Part shown: positions 37,265 through 44,787 of the stretch, one piece after another
Position numbering within the stretch: position 1 is the stretch's first letter
Layout: every line of letters starts with the position of its first letter
From: JBAXXL01 sp037127915
Lineage (GTDB): Bacteria; Bacteroidota; Ignavibacteria; Kapaibacteriales; UBA2268
Assembly (NCBI GenBank): GCA_037127915.1
Contig: JBAXXL010000005.1
Coordinates: 1 to 64,000 of the forward strand
Direction: 5' to 3'
DNA: 64,000 bases
Program-made: the position numbers and the translations under genes
Notes under the pieces: generated by a model
Told to the model about the DNA's origin: nothing
Database searches by the model: none
Seen by the model: the letters and a program-made list of their open reading frames with translations, nothing else

Positions 37265-37639
37265 TTATATAATTGCTTTATAAGCTTCTGCATCCATTAA
37301 AGCATCTAAATCAGCCATATTAGTGATTTCGAATTTAATAATCCAACCATCACCATAAGGATCAGTATTAATTGTTTCCGGTGCATCGTTGAGTTTAGTA
37401 TTTACTTCAACGATTTTACCACCGCAAGGTGCATATAAATCGGCAACAGTTTTCACTGCTTCGATTGTTCCAAATGTATCACCTGCTTTAAATCCAGCAG
37501 TTGCATCAGGAATATCAACATAAACAACATCACCTAATTCACCGGCGGCGTGGTCAGTTACGCCATAAGTTCCGATATTACCTTCAATTTTAACCCATTC
37601 GTGGTCTTTTGTGTACTTTAAATTAGCCGGAATATTCAT
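37265..37639 (-). CDS. gcvH: Glycine cleavage system H protein
   Basis: Carries the lipoyl arm that shuttles the aminomethyl group between the P, T and L proteins. The ATG at 37639 has GGAG at a good distance; the alternative TTG twelve bases upstream overlaps that site. It has 124 residues. Family marks are YTKDHEW, YGVTDHAAGELGDVVYVDIP, and the lipoyl-accepting Lys63 in GTIEAVKTVADLYAP. C-terminal PYGDGWIIKFE is also typical. gcvP and gcvT are not present in the window. Confidence 0.95.
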   Translation of the reverse strand: MNIPANLKYTKDHEWVKIEGNIGTYGVTDHAAGELGDVVYVDIPDATAGFKAGDTFGTIEAVKTVADLYAPCGGKIVEVNTKLNDAPETINTDPYGDGWIIKFEITNMADLDALMDAEAYKAII

Positions 37640-37777
37640 TGCTAACTCCAAATTATCATTATTTAAAAATTACAAAATTTAATTAAGCTAAATTAAGCAA
37701 AAAAATAATAATTTCAATAAAATTCGCAAACCAAATTTAAAATCCATTTTTTAATTTAATATCTGAAAGAATTTTCT

Positions 37778-37785
37778 TAATTTTG
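37778..37785 (+). promoter_or_regulatory. Candidate -7 promoter box (TAATTTTG) of pta
   Basis: An exact match to the Bacteroidota-type TAnnTTTG -7 element, 37 bases before the pta ATG. The surrounding TTTTCTTAATTTTGTA is identical to that before leuS (minus strand, 60957-60964). No clear -33 TTG was found at the proper spacing. Confidence 0.4.
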
Positions 37786-37822
37786 TACTTATTATATTTT
37801 ACATTATTTAAAAGGATAATTT

Positions 37823-38803
37823 ATGTCAGAAAATAATTTTATATCAAGCGTTCGCGACAAGGCGAAATCATTAAACTTAAGAGTAGCTTTTCCCGATGCT
37901 AAAGACGAAAGAGCTATAAAAGCATCCATGTTTTTATTAGAAAATAAGATTGCCCGTCCGGTTTTAATCGGAAACACTCTGGAAATCAAAGCGATTGCCG
38001 AAAAAGCCGATCTAAATATTACCGGGATTGAAATATTAAACCCTGTGGAATCAACAGATTTACCACGCTACGCCGAAATGCTTTTTGAAAAACGCAAGCA
38101 CAAAGGTATGACAATTGAAAAAGCAACCGAAACAATGGCAGACCCTTTATATTTTGCCGGTTATTTATTAAAAGATGACAAAATCAAAGTTGTGGTTGCC
38201 GGTAATGAATCTGCAACGGGTGATGTAATAAAAGCTTCTTTATTTTCAGTTGGTACAGCACCGGGTATATCTATCGTCAGTTCATTTTTCGTAATGACTT
38301 GGCCCGATAAAATGCTATGCTTTGGCGATTGCGCTATTAATCCGAATCCGGATTCAGCCCAATTAGCAGACATTGCTATCGCATCCGCAAGAAATTTCCA
38401 AGCTATTACCGGTATAGAACCAAAAATCGGAATGCTTTCATTTTCAACTAATGGTTCCGCTGAACACGAACTTGTTGATAAAGTTCGCGAAGCTACAAGA
38501 ATAGTAAAAGAAAAAGCACCTGAATTACCTTGCGATGGCGAAATGCAATTAGATGCCGCTTTAGTGCCCGCTATTGGACAAAAGAAATTCCCCGGCTCAA
38601 CTGTTGCAGGTAATGCCAATGTGCTCATATTCCCTGATTTGAACGCCGGAAACATCGGTTACAAATTGGTACAACGCTTAGCCGGTGCAGAAGCAGTTGG
38701 TCCAATCGTTCAAGGTTTGGCTTTACCTTATTGCGACCTTTCACGCGGTTGCTCTGTGGACGATATGGTCAATGTTGCCGCTATCTGCAGTTTGATGGCA
38801 TAA
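37823..38803 (+). CDS. pta: Phosphate acetyltransferase
   Basis: Interconverts acetyl-CoA and acetyl phosphate. A short (326 residues) stand-alone PTA_PTB domain, as in Gram-positive bacteria and many anaerobes, without the N-terminal DRTGG part of long Pta. Motifs include RVAFPDAKDERAIKAS, GNTLEIKAIAEKA and TADP-like MADPLYFAGYLLK. LSFSTNGSAEHELVDKVREA, GEMQLDAALVPAIGQKKFPGSTVAG and NANVLIFPDLNAGNIGYKLVQRL also fit the family. AAAAGGA lies before the ATG. ackA is not adjacent. A terminator follows. Confidence 0.94.
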   Translation: MSENNFISSVRDKAKSLNLRVAFPDAKDERAIKASMFLLENKIARPVLIGNTLEIKAIAEKADLNITGIEILNPVESTDLPRYAEMLFEKRKHKGMTIEKATETMADPLYFAGYLLKDDKIKVVVAGNESATGDVIKASLFSVGTAPGISIVSSFFVMTWPDKMLCFGDCAINPNPDSAQLADIAIASARNFQAITGIEPKIGMLSFSTNGSAEHELVDKVREATRIVKEKAPELPCDGEMQLDAALVPAIGQKKFPGSTVAGNANVLIFPDLNAGNIGYKLVQRLAGAEAVGPIVQGLALPYCDLSRGCSVDDMVNVAAICSLMA

Positions 38804-38840
38804 GTACGTTGTGCTTTTTTTATTTTTTTTATTTTATGAT

Positions 38841-38863
38841 AAAGGGGGCTTGCGGCCCCCTTT
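38841..38863. terminator. GC-rich terminator hairpin after pta
   Basis: The arms AAAGGGGGC and GCCCCCTTT with loop TTGCG form a strong stem, flanked by AT-rich sequence on both sides. The 3' flank is TATGTTTTC. Likely ends pta. Confidence 0.75.
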
Positions 38864-38878
38864 ATGTTTTCGATGATC

Positions 38879-38901
38879 TTTTGAGTATAAATAAAACTTT
38901 T
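38879..38901. repeat. Isolated copy of the 20-bp repeat clustered at 44503-44602
   Basis: TTTTGAGTATAAATAAAACT differs at two positions from TTTTCAGTATAAACAAAACT, the repeat found three times 5.6 kb away. Like that group it lies beside T9SS-tail remnants. Confidence 0.6.
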
Positions 38902-38951
38902 GTATTGCTTCAAGCAAATTTCAGACACTTCATTGTGTTACAAACGTTCTT

Positions 38952-39032
38952 TTACCTTATATATTTATCAATCAACTGCATTAATTTATCAAGTTCTACC
39001 GGCTTTGCTAAATATTCGTCACAACCGACATC
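38952..39032 (-). pseudogene. C-terminal fragment of a response-regulator receiver domain
   Basis: Twenty-six codons read GCDEYLAKPVELDKLMQLIDKYIR before a stop. This matches the end of a CheY-like receiver, including the invariant Lys-Pro of the YLAKPV motif and the last helix. Nothing of the earlier domain is present upstream, where a T9SS-tail remnant begins in another frame. It is a fragment left by deletion or recombination. Confidence 0.75.
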
Positions 39033-39099
39033 TAATATTCATACCTCACTATCACAAATTTTTCTGAATAATTGCCAATTTGAATGAAATATGAGCTCG
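39032..39099 (-). pseudogene. Fragment of a T9SS sorting tail
   Basis: Reads SSYFIQIGNYSEKFVIVRYEY then stop, which is the final strand pair of a T9SS type A tail. It begins within ten bases of the stop codon of the 689-residue secreted protein but in a different frame. It may be the decayed end of that gene's own tail, as its paralogue carries a complete one. Confidence 0.7.
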
Positions 39100-39101
39100 A
39101 A

Positions 39102-41171
39102 CTACTCTTTAAATTTGTTTATACTAAAAATCTCATAAGTCATACACCAAGGTTTGTCATTTTTATAACCATCAAGTACCCACCAGTTGTTTTGTCCGGG
39201 AGTGTATGATAGCCAGTGAAACATTCCAGTAAAGTTGACAACTTCGCCTTCTTTGTCACCGCCTGGGCAATGTAATGTAAGGTCGAGTTCATCTCCCATT
39301 TTTGTAGTTGTATTTATTTCTATAGTAGAGACAAATTCACAACTTCCTGCAAGTTTGAAAAAGCCAAGTGAATCATTACTGTTAGGCGAATGATTTTGTT
39401 TGAATGTTGTTGTATAAGTCTGATTATGTGTGTAAGTGTCTTCTTGCTCAATAGCTAGCTGGTTTGAAGTTTTAGCTCCAACTACGTATTGAAATGCAGT
39501 ATTATAAATATGGTTATATAAATTGAAATCAATATTACGATACATATATGTAGCCAAACTGTCATATTTTAGTTTTTTATCAGACTTAGAAAGAAAGTCC
39601 GACCTATAAGTAGTTGTAATATTAGTGCATGAGATATTTGAAATTGTATCAAGAGGATTCCCGGAAAAATCGCAAATCTTATAAGTTTTTTTATTGAAAT
39701 GCGGGACTAACATTACCTTTTTCAATAATTCACCTGAATAAGGGTCTAAAGAAACAGAGGTAGTGTGCATAAAAGAACTGGTATAAGAGCTTTCCTGATT
39801 CGAAATACTTCCATATTCTGCTCCGATACCATATAAATCATTTTTAAAAGTAATTGTAGATTGGAAACCATTATGTGAAGTGCTCCCTTTTTCATAAGTT
39901 TTCCCCAGATTTATTGATGAACAATCACCATATCCTAATGCTGATATTTCATTCATACTGTAATGATTAAGTACAAAAGGAGGTGCACCCTCAATTACGC
40001 CGATTAATCTTTCAAAAGATTGTATAGTTGTATCTTTGACTTCTTTTATCTTAATTAATTTATCTGAATTCCACACGTTGAATAAGTAGCTATCAACAAC
40101 TTTAGCAAAGGGTTCTTCTGTACTAACAAATAATGTCGAAAGAACTATTCTTTTATGAACTATATCGCTCACAGCCGCATTATCAATGAAGTACGCCGCG
40201 GATGGTACAAATGTCTTATAATCAATTTTTTCTACCATCCCTGATAACTGATTTAAATCTAAAACTTCGGGGCTTTTGAAAATTTTCGTTTCAGGGTGCA
40301 ATTCTATGCGAACCACTTGATTTATGTGATGAAACGTATATGCTGAATAAAAGCATTGAATCAGTTTACCAGTTTCGCCGCCTTCCACACTGCCTGAAAT
40401 TAATGAAACATTTGAGATTATGTCAGTAGTACTGTATGAAACCGCATCAACTATATTACCCTGTGAATCAATATAATTGAAGTGAATCTTATTATGCAGT
40501 CCGTCAGTAATTGCAAGAACATAACAGCTTTTATTTTTATAAGTTGAAGAAACACAAGCCATATTACCATAAGTCAGATCGGTAAATTCAGACTGTCCGG
40601 GTTCTATTATATTTCCCGAAGAAATCAATTTTTCTACAGACCATTTATTATCTGAAGTCATATACTTATAGTAAAGTTTTCCATATTTATCAATTATAAA
40701 AAGTCCAAGAGTATCTTTCAAAGCGGCACTGGTTAACCGCAACCGCTCAAAATTGTGGGGTGCCTGAAAATCTATGGGAAAAATTTGATTGTCTGGGTTT
40801 GGGTACCATTTATCAGTTTTGTAAATATATCCTAAACCATTGCCGACTCCAGAAAAATATGCAAGATAATACAAAGCGTTGTTATAAACACAAAAAGAAG
40901 CAGCCAAAGCATCATTGGGATAAGTTGCTAATTCAGCACAAATATCCGGCTCTACTGTATTATCCGCTTTGACAGATAATTTTATGTAACCATCCTTTAA
41001 ACCGGTATAATAATAATAAATACTGTTATTATAAAAACAACTTATTTGAGTGCTATGCTTACCAGCCTTGTCGGGCCAAGCATCATTTTTCAAATTTGTA
41101 GTTTTGAATACACTTGCACTGCAAATACCGGAAGCTAATATTATGCTTAAAAAAATTGTAATTGCTTTCAT
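39102..41171 (-). CDS. Large secreted protein, paralogue of the upstream gene product; T9SS tail lost
   Basis: A protein of 689 residues with GGAG before the ATG and a signal peptide ending SASVF. The N-terminal half has strand-rich repeats like a beta-propeller. The middle carries LIGVIEGAPPFVLNHY, matching LVGVIEGPPPYTANGY of the paralogue. The C-terminal half is rich in Ser/Thr alternation (SSYTSSFMHTTSVSL, TYTHNQTYTTTF), and the end TPGQNNWWVLDGYKNDKPWCMTY matches TKNQNNWWVPKGFEKDSAWLMTY. It then stops where the paralogue goes on to its T9SS tail. The function is unknown; a pore-forming or sugar-binding role is only a guess. Confidence 0.8.
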   Translation of the reverse strand: MKAITIFLSIILASGICSASVFKTTNLKNDAWPDKAGKHSTQISCFYNNSIYYYYTGLKDGYIKLSVKADNTVEPDICAELATYPNDALAASFCVYNNALYYLAYFSGVGNGLGYIYKTDKWYPNPDNQIFPIDFQAPHNFERLRLTSAALKDTLGLFIIDKYGKLYYKYMTSDNKWSVEKLISSGNIIEPGQSEFTDLTYGNMACVSSTYKNKSCYVLAITDGLHNKIHFNYIDSQGNIVDAVSYSTTDIISNVSLISGSVEGGETGKLIQCFYSAYTFHHINQVVRIELHPETKIFKSPEVLDLNQLSGMVEKIDYKTFVPSAAYFIDNAAVSDIVHKRIVLSTLFVSTEEPFAKVVDSYLFNVWNSDKLIKIKEVKDTTIQSFERLIGVIEGAPPFVLNHYSMNEISALGYGDCSSINLGKTYEKGSTSHNGFQSTITFKNDLYGIGAEYGSISNQESSYTSSFMHTTSVSLDPYSGELLKKVMLVPHFNKKTYKICDFSGNPLDTISNISCTNITTTYRSDFLSKSDKKLKYDSLATYMYRNIDFNLYNHIYNTAFQYVVGAKTSNQLAIEQEDTYTHNQTYTTTFKQNHSPNSNDSLGFFKLAGSCEFVSTIEINTTTKMGDELDLTLHCPGGDKEGEVVNFTGMFHWLSYTPGQNNWWVLDGYKNDKPWCMTYEIFSINKFKE

Positions 41172-41183
41172 TTTATTAACTCC

Positions 41184-43532
41184 TTATTTAATTAAAGTGA
41201 CTTTTTTTGTTAGAGAAAAAGCAGATGTTTTTAGATTGATTAGATAAACACCTGATGGAACACTTGTTCCATTTATAGCCTCAGTATTCCAAATAATTTT
41301 TTGAGATAAACCGTTCAGAGTAAGGTTTTGAAATTCCTTGATTGTATTACCAAAAATATCTGTTATTACAATACTTGCATCTTTAACTTCAGGTAGATTA
41401 AGTAAAATCTCAAAATGACTTGAAGAAGGATTTGGAGAAATATTAAGCATATTTTCCTCTGTGACTTTATCAACAACATCTTCACCCAATTTATTGGAAA
41501 TTGACGTCAGATTATATGTCATCAGCCATGCTGAATCTTTTTCAAATCCTTTTGGAACCCACCAATTGTTCTGGTTCTTGGTAGGCAACAGCCAATACAT
41601 TTTGCCATTGAAATATTTAACATGGCTTGTATCCTTTGCATTGCCGGGACAATAAAACTTCAAGGCAAAATCTGTTGTAAAAGAACTGACTGACTTAACC
41701 TTGTAGTTTATTTCATAAGCATAGTCAATTTTTATTTTGAAAATTTCCCCAAATTCCTCATCAATCCCAACTCCAATTTTAGTGCCTGATTCATTCGAAT
41801 TTTCCTTAGTAGTATTGAATGAGAATGTGCTTGCTTCATTTGAACCAATGCCCCATTCAAAATCTAAATTTAATAACTGCTTATATGCTGAAAAGCTTCT
41901 TTTTCTATCCAAATAAGTATAAATATCAAGAGGATTAATTCCTTCACCACTTTCACTTAACTTATAAGGTTCGTAAACTATGTATGGACCAAAAAACTGA
42001 AAAGTATAAAATGAGATGTTCATATAATCATTTTTCCAGTCAAAAATGAAATACTTCTTTCGTTGAATCACAGGTTTCAAAAAGACCCTATAACCATATC
42101 CCACAAACTCAGTTGGTTCAATCGCTATGCTTTGAGCTATTGTTTTAGATATACTCTGGGAAAAAACATCCTCTAAAGCGTTTTGAAATCCACCTCCAAT
42201 TCCATGAATACTTGCTTCGACAGCCAAATCTGTTTTTATTGAAGTAGATTTTTCTGTAGTTGAAGTTGCTTTGGTGCCATATTCAAGCGAGGATGGCGGG
42301 AAATATCCCTGCGGACCCCAATCTCTGAAAGCATATCCGTTAGCAGTGTAAGGCGGAGGTCCTTCGATAACGCCGACAAGTTTGCACAATGCCGCGGCAG
42401 GATTGTAATCCGTCATTTCGTCGCCTGCTTTCATTAACGATTTATCTCTTCTTAAAATATCTGATTTCCATGAATAAAACTTAATGTTTCGCCCATAATT
42501 GTCTTGTGGATCTTTGTAAAAGTGGGATATGGAAGTAATAATATATTTTTGATTTGCATCTTGGTCACTCGAATAAAAAGTATAAAATGTCCCGGGTACA
42601 TAATCCGCTTGATTTCCAATTATAGTTTGATCACCTATACCGAAATCTAAGACTTCTTCAGTTGAAAATGTATTGTTGGCAATAGAATACTCTACCTTAT
42701 GCACAGTATATTTATCGTTATAAACTGAATAAATTATTTGAATCTGATTTCCTGTATTGCCACCATGAGTTGAGCCCTGTATCATGGAAATGTTATTAAC
42801 CGATTTATCTATTTTATTTCCTTTGCTGCTATTTCCGTTCTCATCCATTATTTCGGTAAAGAAAGCGGAGTTTTCTTTATTAGTAAAAGCATAAAGAATT
42901 TTTGATTTATTGTCGGTATCAATAAAAGTACAAGCGGCTATTGCTCCGTGATTCGGGTCAAGCCAGGCAGTTTTTACTTCCTTATAAGCAGACCAGTTAA
43001 CTCCATCAACACTGTTAACCATTCTCAAAGAACCATCAGTATATTTGTAAAAAAGAAAAAGCTTATTATTTAGTTCAACTAATGCAACAGCCGACTTAGT
43101 AACTATACCGCTTGGCAATGATTTTGCACCTGACCAGTTACTGCCGTCGAATGTTTTGTAAACCAATGAGCCAGAACTCTGATTTGGTTGTCCAACTAAA
43201 TAAATTTTACTTTGAAAATAAGTGCAGGCAGCAGGAAAGCAAATATCATTCAAGTCAGCTTGTTCGTGATTTTCAATAGTTCCATCCGGTTTCAGCATCA
43301 TTTTGTGAGCTTTTATTCTTTGAATATTTTCGCCTACTTGGAGGCTGTAGAAAGCCGGATAAAATACATAGAAGATATTTGCATCAAAATAAGTGCCGAT
43401 GTTTGCACGAGAATAAACGCCTCCGGCATCAATATTATCAATATCCAATGATGTTAGAACTTTGTCACTACCATATGAAGTGTAAAACATCAAAAGGTAG
43501 AAACAAACAAATAAGTTAAATTTCCATTTCAT
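41184..43532 (-). CDS. Large secreted protein with T9SS tail, paralogue of the downstream gene product
   Basis: ATG 43532 is chosen because AAAGGA precedes it and MKWKFNLFVCFYLLMFYTSYGS is a good signal peptide; an upstream extension would translate promoter repeats. It has 782 residues. The N-terminal half has blades with YKTFDGSNWSGAKSL and MVNSVDGVNWSAYKEV, similar to a sialidase-like propeller. Then come LVGVIEGPPPY and a Ser/Thr-alternating beta region (TTEKSTSIKTDLAVEASIHG; FSFNTTKENSNESGTKIGVG). The end is a full T9SS tail (NISPNPSSSHFEILL ... SGVYLINLKTSAFSLTKKV). The paralogous gene follows after 12 bases, so both form one operon. Confidence 0.85.
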   Translation of the reverse strand: MKWKFNLFVCFYLLMFYTSYGSDKVLTSLDIDNIDAGGVYSRANIGTYFDANIFYVFYPAFYSLQVGENIQRIKAHKMMLKPDGTIENHEQADLNDICFPAACTYFQSKIYLVGQPNQSSGSLVYKTFDGSNWSGAKSLPSGIVTKSAVALVELNNKLFLFYKYTDGSLRMVNSVDGVNWSAYKEVKTAWLDPNHGAIAACTFIDTDNKSKILYAFTNKENSAFFTEIMDENGNSSKGNKIDKSVNNISMIQGSTHGGNTGNQIQIIYSVYNDKYTVHKVEYSIANNTFSTEEVLDFGIGDQTIIGNQADYVPGTFYTFYSSDQDANQKYIITSISHFYKDPQDNYGRNIKFYSWKSDILRRDKSLMKAGDEMTDYNPAAALCKLVGVIEGPPPYTANGYAFRDWGPQGYFPPSSLEYGTKATSTTEKSTSIKTDLAVEASIHGIGGGFQNALEDVFSQSISKTIAQSIAIEPTEFVGYGYRVFLKPVIQRKKYFIFDWKNDYMNISFYTFQFFGPYIVYEPYKLSESGEGINPLDIYTYLDRKRSFSAYKQLLNLDFEWGIGSNEASTFSFNTTKENSNESGTKIGVGIDEEFGEIFKIKIDYAYEINYKVKSVSSFTTDFALKFYCPGNAKDTSHVKYFNGKMYWLLPTKNQNNWWVPKGFEKDSAWLMTYNLTSISNKLGEDVVDKVTEENMLNISPNPSSSHFEILLNLPEVKDASIVITDIFGNTIKEFQNLTLNGLSQKIIWNTEAINGTSVPSGVYLINLKTSAFSLTKKVTLIK

Positions 43533-43550
43533 AACTTTATCCTTTTTTAA

Positions 43551-43642
43551 TAAAAACAAATATACATATTTACAAAAAACAAATATAGACATTTACAAAA
43601 AACAAATATAGACATTTACAAAAAACAAATATAGACATTTAC
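43551..43642 (-). promoter_or_regulatory. Four tandem 23-bp repeats, each carrying a promoter-like TATATTTG box
   Basis: Four copies of exactly 23 bp lie 19-110 bases upstream of the secreted-protein start. Read on the minus strand each of the three perfect units contains CTATATTTG, a match to the Bacteroidota -7 element TAnnTTTG; the fourth, nearest the gene, is altered to TATGTATATTTG and also keeps the box. The array therefore looks like a promoter region multiplied in tandem, and its length could vary by slippage. Confidence 0.6.
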
Positions 43643-43644
43643 AA

Positions 43645-43763
43645 TGATATAATCACAAATATTTTCTGAATAATTCCCAATTTTGATAAAATAAATACTG
43701 AGGAGCAAATGGGAAATATAGTTTTTTGGTAGGTCGGCCTCCCCCCCCCCCGTCAGACCATTT
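43645..43763 (-). pseudogene. T9SS-tail remnant with an 11-C homopolymer
   Basis: Minus-strand reading gives LLSIYFIKIGNYSENI, the end of a T9SS tail, followed by frame loss. A segment of about 110 bp is clearly homologous to the one at 44383-44496, including the AACTATATTTC and TCTGACGG-type flanks. A run of eleven Cs (plus strand, 43741-43751) replaces the more mixed sequence of the other copy. Confidence 0.65.
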
Positions 43764-43780
43764 GAATTGTTTTTATTTTT

Positions 43781-43802
43781 GAACAGACGAGGGGGTCTGT
43801 TC
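43781..43802. repeat. Partial copy of the GAACAGAC palindrome repeat
   Basis: GAACAGAC and GTCTGTTC pair around GAGGGG, followed by TACTATTAGAC. This matches the core of the longer repeats at 45657 and 46325. Confidence 0.65.
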
Positions 43803-43869
43803 TACTATTAGACTTCGCCGAGAGAAATTAGATTATAGGTTTTCTTTTTTTAATCTTGACACAGAATTG

Positions 43870-44219
43870 CTAATAATTTAATCCAAACGCCCATAATCGT
43901 ATAACGTTTCTATATCCAAATTCAATGTCATCTTTAACAAAAAATGATTTTTCATCATTTTCGATTTGATATGAGTTTTCCCTTTAATAGCTCCGTGTTG
44001 TGTGGTTGTCGCAAAATTTGCGACAACCACTTCTTTTTCCAGTTCACCTTCATTAAAAACATTATTAATATGCTTGCCAATGGTTTTAACATCTCTACCA
44101 AACAAAGTAGCTATTTGATTTCTGTTCAACCAAACAGTTTCATCAACCAGCCTTACTTCGATGTGTTCGGCTAATTCATCCGGTCTATATAAAATTATTT
44201 CGTTTTTCATTTTGGTCAT
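43870..44219 (-). pseudogene. RhuM-family (virulence-associated DNA-binding-like) gene fragment
   Basis: The first 82 codons match the RhuM family N-terminus (IILYRPDELAEHIEVRLVDETVWLNRNQIATLFGRDVKTIGKHINNVFNEGEL). The frame then changes. From 43971 a second frame reads YQIENDEKSFFVKDDIEFGYRNVIRLWAFGLNY to a stop at 43870; GYR with RLWA may be a shrunken form of the family's GYR...FRIWA region. The usual protein is about 330 residues, so this is a broken gene. RhuM genes are common in islands and phage-like elements. A 29-base palindrome lies in its coding part. Confidence 0.75.
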
Positions 44220-44382
44220 TTGAATAGTAAATTGAATGCTTTGAATTTACTGAGTATGCCGCCAACTCGTTTATTTAAGTACTCCCAGCAAGCGCACAAC
44301 GCAATGATATATTTTAAAAATAATTATTCAATAAGCAGTGCATATATTTTAATTGTTATTCACTATTATTTTTTTAATTATT
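44220..44382. other. AT-rich spacer between gene fragments
   Basis: No coding frame or repeat was recognised here. Its AT content is higher than that of the flanking genes. Confidence 0.4.
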
Positions 44383-44496
44383 CTATTGCACCACTAAAAA
44401 TCTTTCTGTATGATTTCCTATTTGAATAAAATACAAACTTATTGGCAGTTGCGAAATATAGTTTTTAGGCAGCTCGGTCGCTCCGTCTGAGCATTT
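44383..44496 (-). pseudogene. T9SS sorting-tail remnant
   Basis: Thirty-seven codons end in LPISLYFIQIGNHTERFLVVQ and a stop, a good T9SS type A end. Upstream in frame it reads KCSDGATELPKNYISQ and then meets a TGA, so only the tail is left. It is homologous to the fragment at 43645-43763. Confidence 0.7.
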
Positions 44497-44502
44497 GAGT
44501 AG

Positions 44503-44602
44503 TTTTCAGTATAAACAAAACTTATGCTATTTTTAATATTATTTTTCAGTATAAACAAAACTTTTACTGTATTCATCAATAGTTTTCAGTATAAACAAAA
44601 CT
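44503..44602. repeat. Three identical 20-bp repeats at an exact 40-bp period
   Basis: TTTTCAGTATAAACAAAACT occurs at 44503-44522, 44543-44562 and 44583-44602. The two 20-bp spacers between them are unrelated to each other. It is repeat-spacer in layout, but the units are shorter than in known CRISPR arrays, no cas genes are near, and an isolated variant lies at 38879. Confidence 0.85.
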
Positions 44603-44787
44603 GTTGCTCTAAATAATACTATAAATTTTGCTTTTTTTGGAGTAAATTTTGAAAATTGTTCAAAATACTATATTTAATTACAAAATTTTTTTCCTATTTT
44701 TGTATGATGTTTATTGAGGGTTTAGATAAACAAGGTGCTGATGATTAACACACCTTCTTCAATTTTCAGATAGAAGTAGTTGAAGAT
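44603..44787. other. Leader of the FkbM methyltransferase gene
   Basis: AT-rich, with runs of T. No strong ribosome site precedes the chosen ATG. No other feature was recognised. Confidence 0.35.

Noticed and set aside
43866..43972. Outer-membrane-barrel tail remnant in the second frame of the RhuM fragment
   Set aside because: Ending in an aromatic residue is not enough; GYR...RLWA fits a shrunken RhuM end better.
44503..44602. CRISPR array
   Set aside because: Repeats of 20 bp with 20-bp spacers are too short, there are only three, and no cas gene is present.
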